Of a stretch of 64,000 nt of DNA, positions 33,712-44,526 are shown piece after piece. Below the pieces are notes generated by a model, which was not told where the DNA came from, did no database searches, and saw nothing but the letters and a program-made list of their open reading frames with translations. The position numbers and the translations under genes are program-made. This DNA comes from Mycobacterium sp. DL440. GTDB lineage: Bacteria > Actinomycetota > Actinomycetes > Mycobacteriales > Mycobacteriaceae. The stretch spans positions 1,329,991 to 1,393,990 of the forward strand of contig NZ_CP050191.1 in the NCBI RefSeq assembly GCF_011745145.1. Direction: 5' to 3'. Every line of letters starts with the position of its first letter. The first letter of the stretch is position 1.

Positions 33712-35181
33712 ATGATGACATCTCCCTCTGGTCCGGTCAGGGTGAGGTTCTGCCCGTCGCCGACCGGCACCCCGCACGTCGGGTTGGTGCGCACCGCCCT
33801 GTTCAACTGGGCCTACGCCCGGCACACCGGCGGGACGTTCGTCTTCCGCATCGAGGACACCGATGCCGCGCGTGACAGTGCCGAGAGTTACGCCGCGATC
33901 CTCGACGCACTGCGCTGGCTGGGTCTCGACTGGGACGAAGGGCCCGAGGTCGGCGGCCCGTACGAGCCGTACCGGCAGTCGCAACGCAGCGAGATCTATC
34001 GTGACGTGATCGCCCGTCTGGTCGAGGCCGGCGAGGTCTACGAGGCGTATTCGACGCCCGAAGAGGTCGAGGCGCGGCACGTGGCGGCCGGGCGCAATCC
34101 CAAACTCGGATACGACAATTTCGACCGCGACCTCACCGATGAGCAGCGCAAGGCCTTTGCCGACGAGGGCCGTAAGCCCGTGCTGCGCCTGCGCATGCCC
34201 GACGAGGACCTCGGCTGGACCGATCTGGTGCGCGGGCCGGTGAGTTTCCCGGCGGGCTCGGTGCCGGATTTCGCCATCACCCGCGCCAGCGGAGATCCGT
34301 TGTACACCTTGGTCAACCCGGTCGACGACGCGCTGATGAAGATCACCCACGTGCTGCGCGGCGAGGACATCATGCCCTCGACGCCGCGCCAGATCGCGCT
34401 GTACCAGGCCTTGATGCGGATCGGTGCGGCCGAGCAGGTGCCTCAATTCGCCCACTTGCCAAGTGTTCTCGGCGAGGGCAACAAGAAGCTGTCCAAGCGT
34501 GATCCGCAGTCGAACCTGTTCCTGCACCGCGATCGCGGCTTCCTGCCGGAGGGTCTGCTGAACTATCTGGCGCTGCTGGGCTGGGGGATCGCCGACGATC
34601 ACGACGTATTCAGCCTCGACGAGATGGTGGCCGCATTCGATGTGGCCGACGTCAACTCCAACCCGGCGCGGTTCGACCAGAAGAAGGCCGACGCGATCAA
34701 CGCCGAGCACATCCGGCAGCTGACGCCCGAGGATTTCACCGCACGGCTGCACGCATATCTCGACGCCCATGGTCACGACACCGGTTTGGACGACGCCGCA
34801 TTCGCCGAAGCCGCTGCGCTGATCCAGACCCGCATCGTCGTACTCGGCGATGCGTGGGGCCTCTTGAAGTTCTTGGACGACAGCTCCTACGAGATCGACG
34901 AGAAGTCCGCTGCCAAAGAACTGCGCGAGGAGGCCGCACCGGTCCTGGACGCCGCGCTGAGCGCCTTGGAGGGAGTTTCTGAGTGGAACACCGCCAACAT
35001 CGAGGCGGCGCTCAAGGCGGCGCTCCTGGAGGGTCTGGAGCTCAAGCCCCGTAAGGCGTTCGGGCCGATCCGCGTCGCAGTCACGGGTGCGACGATCAGC
35101 CCGCCGCTGTTCGAGTCGATGGAACTGCTGGGCGCCGACCGCAGCCTGGAGCGGTTGCGTGCGGCCCGGGGCAGGGTGTGA
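33712..35181 (+). CDS. gltX: Glutamyl-tRNA synthetase (non-discriminating type expected)
   Basis: 489 aa; ATG 33712 or 33715 (AGAGG upstream fits 33715 better). Class I synthetase: HIGH-equivalent [10 protein letters not shown] near residues 13-22 and KMSKS-equivalent KKLSKRDP near 258-265, with [16 protein letters not shown] and [15 protein letters not shown]. It charges tRNA-Glu and, because mycobacteria lack glutaminyl-tRNA synthetase, is expected to misacylate tRNA-Gln for GatCAB (family knowledge). Both tRNA-Gln(CUG) and tRNA-Glu(CUC) lie directly downstream. Confidence 0.96.
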   Translation: MMTSPSGPVRVRFCPSPTGTPHVGLVRTALFNWAYARHTGGTFVFRIEDTDAARDSAESYAAILDALRWLGLDWDEGPEVGGPYEPYRQSQRSEIYRDVIARLVEAGEVYEAYSTPEEVEARHVAAGRNPKLGYDNFDRDLTDEQRKAFADEGRKPVLRLRMPDEDLGWTDLVRGPVSFPAGSVPDFAITRASGDPLYTLVNPVDDALMKITHVLRGEDIMPSTPRQIALYQALMRIGAAEQVPQFAHLPSVLGEGNKKLSKRDPQSNLFLHRDRGFLPEGLLNYLALLGWGIADDHDVFSLDEMVAAFDVADVNSNPARFDQKKADAINAEHIRQLTPEDFTARLHAYLDAHGHDTGLDDAAFAEAAALIQTRIVVLGDAWGLLKFLDDSSYEIDEKSAAKELREEAAPVLDAALSALEGVSEWNTANIEAALKAALLEGLELKPRKAFGPIRVAVTGATISPPLFESMELLGADRSLERLRAARGRV

Positions 35182-35296
35182 AAAACCGTCCGAAATCTTT
35201 GGTAGTCTGCTCGTCGGCCCGAAAAGCAAAACGGGGAAGCCCCCGCTGAGCCGATCGGATCGAAATCGCCTGTGACCTGCGGTGATGGGCAATAAA

Positions 35297-35368
35297 TGGG
35301 GTATGGTGTAATTGGCAACACAGCGGTTTCTGGTACCGCCATTCTAGGTTCGAGTCCTGGTACCCCAG
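35297..35368 (+). tRNA. tRNA-Gln (anticodon CUG)
   Basis: Acceptor arms TGGGGTA (35297-35303) and TACCCCA (35361-35367); anticodon stem GCGGT/ACCGC around loop TTCTGGT, giving anticodon CTG; T-loop TTCGAGT. Discriminator G at 35368 and an encoded CCA at 35369-35371. All stems close. Confidence 0.96.
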
Positions 35369-35380
35369 CCAACTAGCGGA

Positions 35381-35410
35381 TTAGGTCAGTGAGATCGCCT
35401 GAGCTATGCT
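35381..35410 (+). promoter_or_regulatory. Predicted promoter of tRNA-Glu
   Basis: TTAGGT (35381-35386), an 18-nt spacer and TATGCT (35405-35410), with the expected start about 12 nt before the mature tRNA-Glu. The tRNA may also be transcribed together with tRNA-Gln. Confidence 0.45.
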
Positions 35411-35428
35411 GACCATCCGGAAGTTCTA

Positions 35429-35501
35429 GCCCCCGTCGTCTAGCGGCCTAGGACGCCGCCCTCTCACGGCGGTAGCGTGGGTTCGAATCCCATCGGGGGT
35501 A
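35429..35501 (+). tRNA. tRNA-Glu (anticodon CUC)
   Basis: Acceptor arms GCCCCCG (35429-35435) and CGGGGGT (35494-35500) with a G-U first pair; anticodon stem CCGCC/GGCGG around loop CTCTCAC, giving anticodon CTC; T-arm GTGGG-TTCGAAT-CCCAT. CCA is not encoded. A strong terminator follows 8 nt later. Confidence 0.96.
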
Positions 35502-35509
35502 CAAGAAGT

Positions 35510-35543
35510 AAAAGCGCCCAGTTCTTACGAACTGGGCGCTTTT
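35510..35543 (+). terminator. Intrinsic terminator after tRNA-Glu
   Basis: AAAAGCGCCCAGTTC (35510-35524) and GAACTGGGCGCTTTT (35529-35543) form a perfect 15-bp stem with a TTAC loop and a short T-run. Confidence 0.93.
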
Positions 35544-35598
35544 GCGTTGGGCGGGCTTTGTGCCCGGAGTCGATTTCGTCCCGTCACGCAACCGGTCT

Positions 35599-35644
35599 GT
35601 CACGCCAGAGTGGCTCTGGGTGTCGAACGTCACTCTGGTGTGAC
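35599..35644. repeat. Stem-loop repeat between tRNA-Glu and the IclR gene
   Basis: GTCACGCCAGAGTG (35599-35612) and CACTCTGGTGTGAC (35631-35644) are 14-nt inverted arms with one G-U-compatible mismatch and an 18-nt loop. It is the second hairpin, 100 nt downstream of the terminator, and may end the convergent IclR transcript or be a dispersed mycobacterial repeat. Confidence 0.6.
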
Positions 35645-35733
35645 GCTGGCCGGATTTCAGTGTCGGATTTTGGCGCCGTGCCGTGCCGTGCCGGACGGCA
35701 CGCCGAGGCGTCACGAAAATACTGAGATTCGCC

Positions 35734-36435
35734 TCACAGCCGGCGGGTCAGCGCGTCGGCCGCGGCCAGAAGATCGGCCGCCCAGCGGGCCCCCGGCCGG
35801 CGGCCCATGCGGTCGATCGGTCCGGACACCGACACCGCGGCAATCACGGCACCCCGGCCGTCACGCACCGGCGCCGAGACGCTGGCCACCCCCGGCTCAC
35901 GTTCGGCGGCGCTCTGTGCCCAGCCCCGTTTGCGTACCTCGGCCAGCGCGCGGTCGGTGAACTTGGCCGCCGGCAGTACAGCCTGCTGGGTGGCCGGGTC
36001 GGCGTAGGCGAGTAGAACTTTGGCCCCCGAGCCGGCGGTCATCGGTAGGTGGGTGCCCACCGGCACGGTGTCGCGAAGGCCGGCCGGGGGTTCCAACGCC
36101 ACCACACAGACTCGTGATTGGCCCTCGCGCCGGTACAACTGGACGCTCTCGCCGGTGATCTCGCGCAGGCGGGGCAGGACCGCGGCCCCAGCCGCCAGCA
36201 GCGGATCGTTGACGTGGGAGGCCAATTCGGTCAGTGCCGGGCCGAGACGCCAGCGTCCGTCGCCGTCACGGGCCAGCAGCCGGTGGGTTTCGAGTCCCGC
36301 GGCCAGCCGGTGCGCGGTCGCCCGGGGGAGGCCGGTCCGCTCGCAGAGTTCGGCCAGCCCGCACGGTGACTCGGCCACGGTGTGCAGCACACCCACGGCT
36401 TTGTCGAGGACGCCGATGCCGCTATCATTTCTCAC
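35734..36435 (-). CDS. IclR family regulator of leucine genes (NdgR-like)
   Basis: 233 aa, GTG start at 36435. Winged helix-turn-helix at residues 8-60 (VLDKAVGVLHTVAESPCGLA, ELCERTGLPRATAHRLAAGL), effector domain with VALEPPAGLRDTVPVGTHLP and SVSAPVRDGRGAVIAAVSVS. In Streptomyces and mycobacteria the IclR gene next to leuCD (NdgR) controls leuCD and amino-acid metabolism. TAGTAT on the minus strand (36447-36442) ends exactly 6 nt before the GTG and no Shine-Dalgarno is present, so the mRNA should begin at the start codon. Divergent from leuC; the inverted repeat at 36430-36465 covers both starts. Confidence 0.9.
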   Translation of the reverse strand: MRNDSGIGVLDKAVGVLHTVAESPCGLAELCERTGLPRATAHRLAAGLETHRLLARDGDGRWRLGPALTELASHVNDPLLAAGAAVLPRLREITGESVQLYRREGQSRVCVVALEPPAGLRDTVPVGTHLPMTAGSGAKVLLAYADPATQQAVLPAAKFTDRALAEVRKRGWAQSAAEREPGVASVSAPVRDGRGAVIAAVSVSGPIDRMGRRPGARWAADLLAAADALTRRL

Positions 36436-36465
36436 AGAGAGATACTAGCGTCTCGCATTGTGAGA
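36430..36465. promoter_or_regulatory. Symmetric operator and divergent -10 boxes between IclR gene and leuC
   Basis: TCTCACA (36430-36436) and TGTGAGA (36459-36465) form an inverted repeat centred at 36447.5. In its middle lie two back-to-back -10 candidates: TAGTAT for the IclR gene (36447-36442) and TAGCGT for leuC (36446-36451). Each arm therefore sits on one transcription start, a layout that lets one bound dimer or tetramer repress both directions. Confidence 0.65.
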
Positions 36466-36551
36466 TGACAGATGAGATGGCGACAGTAACTCCCAGCCCT
36501 GGCGGACTCTTGATGCAAGCCCGCATTGCCATTAATCGAATCGAGAAGTAG
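36465..36551 (+). CDS. Possible 28-residue leader peptide before leuC
   Basis: ATG at 36465 opens an ORF ([20 protein letters not shown], then IAINRIEK) whose TAG ends 2 nt before the leuC ATG. Its ATG lies about 5 nt from the predicted leuC transcription start, so it could be read leaderlessly and be coupled to leuC. It has only two Leu codons in tandem and no terminator follows, so an attenuation role is not evident. Confidence 0.4.
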   Translation: MTDEMATVTPSPGGLLMQARIAINRIEK

Positions 36552-36553
36552 CG

Positions 36554-38008
36554 ATGGACCAATCGACACAGACATCCGTGAAGCCGCGCACCCTGGCCGA
36601 AAAGGTTTGGGACGACCACGTCGTGGCGCGCGGTGAGGGAGAGGGCGCGGCCAAAGAGCCCGACCTGATCTACATCGACCTGCATCTCGTCCACGAGGTC
36701 ACCAGCCCGCAGGCATTCGACGGCCTGCGATTGGCGGGCCGGCCGGTGCGACGGCCCGACCTGACGATCGCCACCGAGGACCACAACGTGCCCACGGTCG
36801 ACATCGACAAGCCCATCGCGGATCCGGTTTCGCGCACCCAGGTCGAGACATTGCGGCGCAACTGCGAGGAATTCGGCATCCGGCTGCACTCGATGGGTGA
36901 TGCCGAACAGGGCATCGTGCACATCATCGGACCGCAGCTGGGGCTGACGCAGCCGGGCATGACCGTCGTGTGTGGGGACAGCCACACCTCGACCCACGGT
37001 GCGTTCGGCGCCATCGCCATGGGCATCGGCACCTCCGAGGTCGAGCACGTGATGGCCACGCAGACACTGCCGCTCAAGCCGTTCAGGACCATGGCGGTCA
37101 ACGTCGATGGCGTGCTGCCGCCCGGGGTGAGCGCCAAGGACATCATCCTGGCCGTGATTGCCAAGATCGGTACCGGTGGCGGGCAGGGCCACGTCATCGA
37201 ATACCGGGGCAGCGCCATCGAGGCGTTGTCCATGGAAGGCCGGATGACGATCTGCAACATGAGCATCGAGGCCGGGGCCCGGGCCGGCATGGTCGCGCCT
37301 GACGAGACCACCTTCGAATTCCTCAAGGGCCGCCCGAACGCTCCCAAGGGGGCCGACTGGGACGCTGCTCTGGCCGCATGGAGCGAGTTGCGTACCGACG
37401 AGGGCGCCGAATTCGACACCGAGGTCTACCTGGATGCCGCCGCGTTGAGCCCGTTCGTGACGTGGGGAACCAACCCGGGGCAGGGCGTTCCGCTGTCCGC
37501 ATCGGTTCCCGATCCGGAGTTGATCGGCGACGACGGTGAGCGTCAGTCGGCGGAGAAGGCTTTGGCCTACATGGATCTTCGACCCGGGATGGCCATGCGT
37601 GATATCGCCGTGGACACCGTCTTCGTCGGGTCCTGCACCAATGGCCGGATCGAGGACCTGCGGGTGGTCGCCGACGTGCTGCGCGATCGCAAGGTCGCCG
37701 CCGGGGTACGGATGCTGGTGGTGCCTGGCTCGATGCGAGTCCGGGCCCAGGCCGAATCGGAAGGCCTCGACCGGATATTCACCGCCGCCGGCGCCGAATG
37801 GCGACAGGCCGGCTGCTCGATGTGTCTGGGCATGAACCCCGATCAACTGTCCCCGGGCCAGCGCTGCGCCTCCACTTCCAACCGGAATTTCGAAGGCCGA
37901 CAGGGCAAGGGGGGCCGTACGCACCTCGTCTCGCCGGCCGTCGCCGCAGCCACCGCCATACGCGGAAAGCTCGCGTCCCCTGCCGATCTGCCCGCCGCGA
38001 CCCGCTAA
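36554..38008 (+). CDS. leuC: 3-isopropylmalate dehydratase, large subunit
   Basis: 484 aa. Aconitase-family catalytic subunit that isomerises 2- to 3-isopropylmalate. Signatures: [52 protein letters not shown], and the [4Fe-4S] Cys residues in [14 protein letters not shown] and [14 protein letters not shown] (about 357 and 419-422). Followed 22 nt later by leuD. Controlled by the upstream divergent region. Confidence 0.97.
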   Translation: MDQSTQTSVKPRTLAEKVWDDHVVARGEGEGAAKEPDLIYIDLHLVHEVTSPQAFDGLRLAGRPVRRPDLTIATEDHNVPTVDIDKPIADPVSRTQVETLRRNCEEFGIRLHSMGDAEQGIVHIIGPQLGLTQPGMTVVCGDSHTSTHGAFGAIAMGIGTSEVEHVMATQTLPLKPFRTMAVNVDGVLPPGVSAKDIILAVIAKIGTGGGQGHVIEYRGSAIEALSMEGRMTICNMSIEAGARAGMVAPDETTFEFLKGRPNAPKGADWDAALAAWSELRTDEGAEFDTEVYLDAAALSPFVTWGTNPGQGVPLSASVPDPELIGDDGERQSAEKALAYMDLRPGMAMRDIAVDTVFVGSCTNGRIEDLRVVADVLRDRKVAAGVRMLVVPGSMRVRAQAESEGLDRIFTAAGAEWRQAGCSMCLGMNPDQLSPGQRCASTSNRNFEGRQGKGGRTHLVSPAVAAATAIRGKLASPADLPAATR

Positions 38009-38030
38009 GAAAACCAGAAGGAGAAGCCTG

Positions 38031-38624
38031 ATGGAGGCTTTTGGCACTCACACCGGCATCGGCGTCCCGCTGCGGCGGTCCAATGTCGACACCGACCAGA
38101 TCATCCCCGCGGTCTATTTGAAGCGGGTGACCCGAACAGGTTTCGAAGACGGATTGTTCGCCGCCTGGCGCACAGATCCGTCGTTCATTCTGAATCTTTC
38201 GCCATTCGACAAAGGCTCGGTGTTGGTCGCTGGACCCGATTTCGGTACCGGATCGTCACGCGAACATGCCGTCTGGGCGCTCATGGACTATGGATTCCGG
38301 GTGGTTATCTCATCCCGATTCGCAGATATTTTCCGCGGCAACGCCGGCAAGGCCGGGCTATTGGCCGCCGAAGTCGCCCAAGACGATGTCGAGCTCTTAT
38401 GGAAGCTCATCGAGCAGAATCCAGGGCTGGAAATCACTGTGAATCTTCAAGATCGAAATGTCGTCGCCGGAACGGTTGTGTTGCCGTTCAGAATTGACGA
38501 CTACACGGCCTGGCGGCTGCTCGAGGGGCTCGACGATATAGGCCTTACGCTGCGGAAACTCTCTTCGATCGAGGATTTCGAGGAGCGCCGCCCGACCTGG
38601 AAGCCGCGCACTCTGCCGGCCTGA
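38031..38624 (+). CDS. leuD: 3-isopropylmalate dehydratase, small subunit
   Basis: 197 aa, ATG after AGAAGGAGAAGCCTG. Swivel-domain subunit pairing with LeuC. Substrate-recognition segments are [20 protein letters not shown] and [20 protein letters not shown], with [20 protein letters not shown]. Base use appears slightly more A/T-rich (for example GAATCTTTCG, ATATTTTCCG) than in leuC. Confidence 0.97.
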   Translation: MEAFGTHTGIGVPLRRSNVDTDQIIPAVYLKRVTRTGFEDGLFAAWRTDPSFILNLSPFDKGSVLVAGPDFGTGSSREHAVWALMDYGFRVVISSRFADIFRGNAGKAGLLAAEVAQDDVELLWKLIEQNPGLEITVNLQDRNVVAGTVVLPFRIDDYTAWRLLEGLDDIGLTLRKLSSIEDFEERRPTWKPRTLPA

Positions 38625-38763
38625 TCGGGGGCCCCGTAAGGGTGCTTCGGCGCCCGAAATCGCCGCGTGCCAAACCGGTTCTGGACCCAACCGAGCGGAG
38701 TCCAAGTGGGGCAAGCGGATTGCCGGATTGTTCGCTAGCTACGCCTGAAATTGCGCGTGGCTC

Positions 38764-38793
38764 TTGGAAATCAGTGGTCACAGGGTTTACCGT
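38764..38793 (+). promoter_or_regulatory. Predicted hupB promoter
   Basis: TTGGAA (38764-38769), an 18-nt spacer and TACCGT (38788-38793), 46 nt before the hupB ATG. The -10 is identical to that of the ilv promoter. A small GGTCC-AAGGA-GGACC hairpin follows in the 5' leader. Confidence 0.5.
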
Positions 38794-38839
38794 GTCCTCT
38801 AGTCGGTCCAAGGAGGACCACTGGTTTCGGAGGTTTTGG

Positions 38840-39493
38840 ATGAACAAAGCGGAGCTCATCGACGTACTCACAACCAAACTGGGCACCGATCGTCGGCAGG
38901 CTACCGCCGCGGTGGAGAACGTTGTGGACACCATCGTCCGCGCGGTGCACAAGGGCGAAAGCGTCACGATCACCGGCTTCGGTGTTTTCGAGCAGCGCCG
39001 TCGCGCTGCTCGTGTGGCGCGTAACCCGCGCACCGGCGAGACGGTGAAGGTCAAGCCCACCTCGGTGCCGGCGTTCCGTCCGGGCGCTCAATTCAAGGCG
39101 GTTGTCGCTGGGGCGCAGCGTCTCCCGGCTGACGGTCCGGCCGTCAAGCGCGGCGTCACCGCGGGCCCGGCCAAGCGGACCGCTGCCAAGAAGACCGTCG
39201 CCAAGAAGGCGCCGGCCAAGAAGGCGGCGGTCAAGAAGGCGCCGGCCAAGAAGGCGGCGACCAAGGCACCGGCCAAGAAGGCGGCTGTCAAGAAGGCTCC
39301 CGCCAAGAAGGCGGCGGTCAAGAAGGCGCCGGCCAAGAAGGCCGCGACCAAGGCACCGGCCAAGAAGGCGGCTGTCAAGAAGGCTCCCGCCAAGAAGGCC
39401 GCGACCAAGGCACCGGCCAAGAAGGCCGCGACCAAGGCGCCCGCCAAGAAGGTGGCTGCCAAGAAGGCCCCGGCCAAGAAGGGCCGCAAGTAA
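38840..39493 (+). CDS. hupB: HU-type nucleoid protein with Lys/Ala/Pro-rich tail
   Basis: 217 aa; ATG follows CGGAGG. Residues 1-90 are a standard HU fold ([55 protein letters not shown]). Residues about 105-217 form a histone-H1-like tail of KKAPAKKAA and [10 protein letters not shown] repeats. In M. tuberculosis HupB binds DNA and iron-linked elements, is acetylated and methylated in the tail, and is essential. The tail repeats make this a likely length-variable site between strains. A perfect terminator hairpin follows. Confidence 0.97.
   Translation: MNKAELIDVLTTKLGTDRRQATAAVENVVDTIVRAVHKGESVTITGFGVFEQRRRAARVARNPRTGETVKVKPTSVPAFRPGAQFKAVVAGAQRLPADGPAVKRGVTAGPAKRTAAKKTVAKKAPAKKAAVKKAPAKKAATKAPAKKAAVKKAPAKKAAVKKAPAKKAATKAPAKKAAVKKAPAKKAATKAPAKKAATKAPAKKVAAKKAPAKKGRK
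39180..39487 (+). repeat. Imperfect tandem repeat encoding the HupB tail
   Basis: Repeated units built from GCCAAGAAGGCG, GCGGTCAAGAAG and GCGACCAAGGCACC blocks, giving alternating [11 protein letters not shown] and [11 protein letters not shown]. Several units are identical over 20 or more bases, so recombination or slippage could change the repeat number in frame. Confidence 0.85.
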
Positions 39494-39500
39494 TTACGGT

Positions 39501-39543
39501 AAAGGCACGTCGTGGGCCGTAGGTGAGCTCACGACGTGCCTTT
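39501..39543. terminator. Terminator after hupB
   Basis: AAAGGCACGTCGTG (39501-39514) and CACGACGTGCCTTT (39530-39543) form a perfect 14-bp stem with a 15-nt loop, between the convergent hupB and mutT1 genes; symmetrical enough to act in both directions. Confidence 0.9.
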
Positions 39544-39554
39544 CTCGTGTGGCT

Positions 39555-40493
39555 TTAGCCGCCGGTAGGCAGGGGACTGCCGAGATGGTCCGCGGCGACC
39601 AGTCGGCCGTCGGTCATCGACAGCACCCAGGTGCTGCCCTTGCGATTTCCGGTGGTCTGCGGACGCACCTGTGACCGCGAGCACCACCACGAGATGAGAT
39701 CGGGAATCACCTTGCCCTGGGTACAGATCACCGGGGTTCCCGCCCGGGTCGCGAGTTCCAGCACACGGCTGCGGCCGGCCTTGTGGTCTGAGCTGTACGC
39801 CTCCTCGGTCAGCGCCGGCTCGTTGTGAATGTCCACCCCGAGTTCCTGTGCCAGGGGCTCCAGGGTCTGATGACAGCGCAACCGGTCGGCCGCGTAAAGC
39901 GTTGTGGCACCGAATGCCAGTAGTTGACCGACCAGGGCCTCGGCCTGCGCCCGGCCCTTCTTGTCCAACGGACGTTTGCGGTCGTCGCCCTTGAAACGGG
40001 AGCGCCGTCCGGCCGTACCGTGCCGCACGATGAGCACCGTATTGGTGTCGGGCGGGTGTTTCTCGAAGCGGCGCAACATTTTTCGATCATGCGGGTAGCC
40101 CAGCTGGTCCATCGCAGCATCCACCGGCAGCCAGATCAGCTTGTCCACCTCGTCGTTGGGGGTGAAGTCTCCTCCGGTGGCGCGGGCCGCCCAGTACCAG
40201 ACCCGTTTGGTGCCCTGCGGGATGTCATACGAGATCGAACCGAGCCGGCGGCCCAGTTGTGCTGTGTATCCGGTCTCTTCATGAACCTCGCGTACCGCGG
40301 CCACCGGGTCGGTTTCGTTCAACTCGACCTTGCCCTTGGGCAGGGACCAATCGTCGTATCGCGGACGGTGGATCACGGCCACCTCGGTCACGGCCCCGCC
40401 TGCGGCGTCCTCACCGCCGCGCCACAACACGGCGCCCGCCGCGGGCACGAGCTTCATGCCCGGCTTGGCCGCTGTCGTGCTGTCATCGGACAC
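39555..40493 (-). CDS. mutT1: MutT1 Nudix hydrolase with histidine-phosphatase domain
   Basis: 312 aa, GTG start after AGGAG on the minus strand. N-terminal Nudix domain with a complete box from [17 protein letters not shown] to HEETGY (about residues 54-76); C-terminal histidine phosphatase domain beginning [15 protein letters not shown] (about 152) with a second His later ([11 protein letters not shown] region). In mycobacteria MutT1 hydrolyses 8-oxo-(d)GTP and diadenosine polyphosphates, guarding DNA and RNA from oxidised nucleotides. Last gene of the minus-strand fbiD-ppk-mutT1 unit. Confidence 0.95.
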   Translation of the reverse strand: MSDDSTTAAKPGMKLVPAAGAVLWRGGEDAAGGAVTEVAVIHRPRYDDWSLPKGKVELNETDPVAAVREVHEETGYTAQLGRRLGSISYDIPQGTKRVWYWAARATGGDFTPNDEVDKLIWLPVDAAMDQLGYPHDRKMLRRFEKHPPDTNTVLIVRHGTAGRRSRFKGDDRKRPLDKKGRAQAEALVGQLLAFGATTLYAADRLRCHQTLEPLAQELGVDIHNEPALTEEAYSSDHKAGRSRVLELATRAGTPVICTQGKVIPDLISWWCSRSQVRPQTTGNRKGSTWVLSMTDGRLVAADHLGSPLPTGG

Positions 40494-40538
40494 CTCAACT
40501 CCTGCAGGTCATTCGCCAGGCCCGGGGCCAGGCGGGGA

Positions 40539-42731
40539 TCAGGGGTGCCGGTGACGTTCCATCAGCGACACCTGGTGGTCGCGGACTGTCTGTCCCTCCT
40601 GGGGCAGCGCCGTCCAGTGAGCGTCGTGTCGTAACTCCCAGCACCGGGTGGCCGGATCCATCGCGGACTCGAACACCTCGTTGAGTTGAGCGGTCAGCCT
40701 CGGATCCTTGACCTGAGCCATCACTTCGACGCGGCGGTCCAGATTACGATGCATCATGTCCGCACTGCCGATCCAGAACTCGTTGATGGCGCGGAAGTGA
40801 ATAATGCGCGAGTGCTCCAGGAAGCGTCCGAGGATCGAGCGCACCGTGATGTTGTCGGAGTACCCCGGAACACCGGGACGTAAGGCGCAGATACCCCGCA
40901 CCACGATCTCGACCGGGACCCCGGCTTGCGAGGCCCGGTAGAGCGCATCGATCACCTGTTCGTCGACCAGTGCGTTGGCTTTCAACCGGATTCCGGTCTC
41001 GGCTCCCTCATGATGGGCGGCGATCTCGCGGTCGATGCGCTCGATGATGCCCTTGCGCACCCCGCGCGGCGCCACCAGCAGATTGCGGTAGGCGTCCTTA
41101 CGGGAATACCCGGTCAGAGAATTGAACAAGTCGGTGAGGTCGGCGCCGATGTCGGGATCGGCCGTGAGCAACCCCACGTCCTCATACAGGCGTGCGGTTT
41201 TCGGGTTGTAGTTGCCGGTACCGATGTGGCAGTAGCGCCGGATCGTCGACCCCTCGCGCCGCACCACGAGGCAGGTCTTGCAGTGCGTCTTGAGTCCGAT
41301 CAACCCGTAGACCACATGCACCCCGGCCTGTTCGAGTGCCCTGGCCCACTTGATGTTGGCCTGCTCATCGAAGCGAGCCTTGATCTCGACGAGCGCCACC
41401 ACCTGCTTGCCCGCCTCGGCGGCATCGATCAGGGCGTTGACGATCGGGGAGTCACCGGAGGTCCGGTACAGCGTCTGCTTGATCGCCAGCACGTTGGGAT
41501 CGGCGGCGGCCTGCTCGATGAAGCGCTGAACCGTGGTGGAGAACGAGTCATAAGGATGATGCACCAGCACATCCCCGTCGCGCAGGGTGGAGAAAATGCT
41601 CTTCGGCGTCTCACGTTCGCCGAAAGCCGGTGGGGTGGCGGGCACGAACGGCCGGTCCTTGAGGGCGGGCCGATCCACGCCGTAGATCTGCCACAGCGCG
41701 GAGAGATCCAGCAGCCCAGGCAACTCGATGACATCGCCGGGGTCCACGTCCAGTTCCCGCAGCAGCAGTTCGAGCATGCTCTCGGTCATGTCGTCGGACA
41801 CTTCCAGCCGGACCGGCGAGCCGAACCGCCTGCGGGCCAGTTCGCGTTCCAGCGCTTGCAGCAGGTCCTCGTCGCGATCCTCTTCGACCTCGAAGTCGGC
41901 GTTGCGGGTGATCCGGAATGCGTGGTGCTCGACGATTTCGAGACCGGGGAACAACACCGGCAGGAACGCCGCGATCAGTTCCTCCATGGGCAGGAACCGC
42001 ACCACCGTCGATTCGGCGGGGCCGCTGAGTTCGACGAAACGGCCGACGTTGTCGGGCACCTTGATCCTGGCGAAATGTTGGCCGCCGTCCTCGGGATGCT
42101 TGACGGTGATCGCCAGGTTCAGGCTCAGGCCGCTGACGAACGGGAACGGGTGCGCCGGATCCACCGCCAGCGGGGTGAGGACCGGGAACACCTGCTCATG
42201 GAAGTAGGTGGAGAGCTTCGCGCGTTCGGACTCGTCGAGCTGGGCCCAGTTGACGATGACGATGCCCTCTTCGGCCAGGGCCGGGCGGACCGAGTTGAAG
42301 AACACGCTGGCGTGACGGCTGGCGATCTGCTGGGTGCGTTCGTTGATGCGACGCAACTGTTCGCGCGGGGACAGGCCGTCGGCCGAGCGCACCGAAAGTC
42401 CCATCTCGTCGCGGCGTTTGAGGCCGGCCACCCGGACCATGTAGAACTCGTCGAGATTGGACGCGAAGATCGCCAGGAACTTCGCTCGCTCGAGCAAGGG
42501 CAGCGAGGTGTCGGCGGCCAGGGCCAGGACCCGGGCGTTGAAGTCCAGCCAGCTCAGCTCGCGGTTGAGGTACCGGTCCTCGGGCAGCGCGTTGTCCACG
42601 GCGGGCGAGGTGGCCGCCGGTGGCGCTTCAGGTGCCGATGACTCGTCGGACTGCCCCGATACGGCCGTCGCGGTGTCCCGTCGGGAGGTGTCCGATCGGG
42701 TACCTGGCTCGGCTTCGGTGGCTTCGCTCAT
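40539..42731 (-). CDS. ppk: Polyphosphate kinase 1
   Basis: 730 aa from ATG 42731; an in-frame ATG at 42743 adds four residues and neither has an ideal ribosome site. PPK1 domains: a ~45-residue low-complexity N-terminus, [38 protein letters not shown], and the phospholipase-D-like catalytic halves with [35 protein letters not shown] and [20 protein letters not shown] (autophosphorylated His region). It makes polyphosphate from ATP at the membrane, feeding stress signalling such as MprAB-SigE in mycobacteria. Confidence 0.96.
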   Translation of the reverse strand: MSEATEAEPGTRSDTSRRDTATAVSGQSDESSAPEAPPAATSPAVDNALPEDRYLNRELSWLDFNARVLALAADTSLPLLERAKFLAIFASNLDEFYMVRVAGLKRRDEMGLSVRSADGLSPREQLRRINERTQQIASRHASVFFNSVRPALAEEGIVIVNWAQLDESERAKLSTYFHEQVFPVLTPLAVDPAHPFPFVSGLSLNLAITVKHPEDGGQHFARIKVPDNVGRFVELSGPAESTVVRFLPMEELIAAFLPVLFPGLEIVEHHAFRITRNADFEVEEDRDEDLLQALERELARRRFGSPVRLEVSDDMTESMLELLLRELDVDPGDVIELPGLLDLSALWQIYGVDRPALKDRPFVPATPPAFGERETPKSIFSTLRDGDVLVHHPYDSFSTTVQRFIEQAAADPNVLAIKQTLYRTSGDSPIVNALIDAAEAGKQVVALVEIKARFDEQANIKWARALEQAGVHVVYGLIGLKTHCKTCLVVRREGSTIRRYCHIGTGNYNPKTARLYEDVGLLTADPDIGADLTDLFNSLTGYSRKDAYRNLLVAPRGVRKGIIERIDREIAAHHEGAETGIRLKANALVDEQVIDALYRASQAGVPVEIVVRGICALRPGVPGYSDNITVRSILGRFLEHSRIIHFRAINEFWIGSADMMHRNLDRRVEVMAQVKDPRLTAQLNEVFESAMDPATRCWELRHDAHWTALPQEGQTVRDHQVSLMERHRHP

Positions 42732-42765
42732 CCGTCCGATCATTCCTTATCCCGCGGGTCCTCGG

Positions 42766-44494
<1,729 letters not shown>

Positions 44495-44526
44495 CGGGCC
44501 TCGGGACGCGAGGAGGAAAAGCGGGT

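Noticed and set aside
32908..35292. 794-codon minus-strand open frame opposite the FAH gene and gltX
   Set aside because: Antisense to two conserved genes with intact motifs; no recognisable protein sequence.
35297..35501. tRNA pair considered as an integration site for a mobile element
   Set aside because: No integrase, no duplicated tRNA 3' end and no foreign genes next to the tRNAs; the accessory island lies 9 kb away beside ilvC and serA.
39180..39487. Repeated blocks considered as a CRISPR array
   Set aside because: The units are in-frame codons of the HupB tail with no unique spacers; it is a coding tandem repeat.
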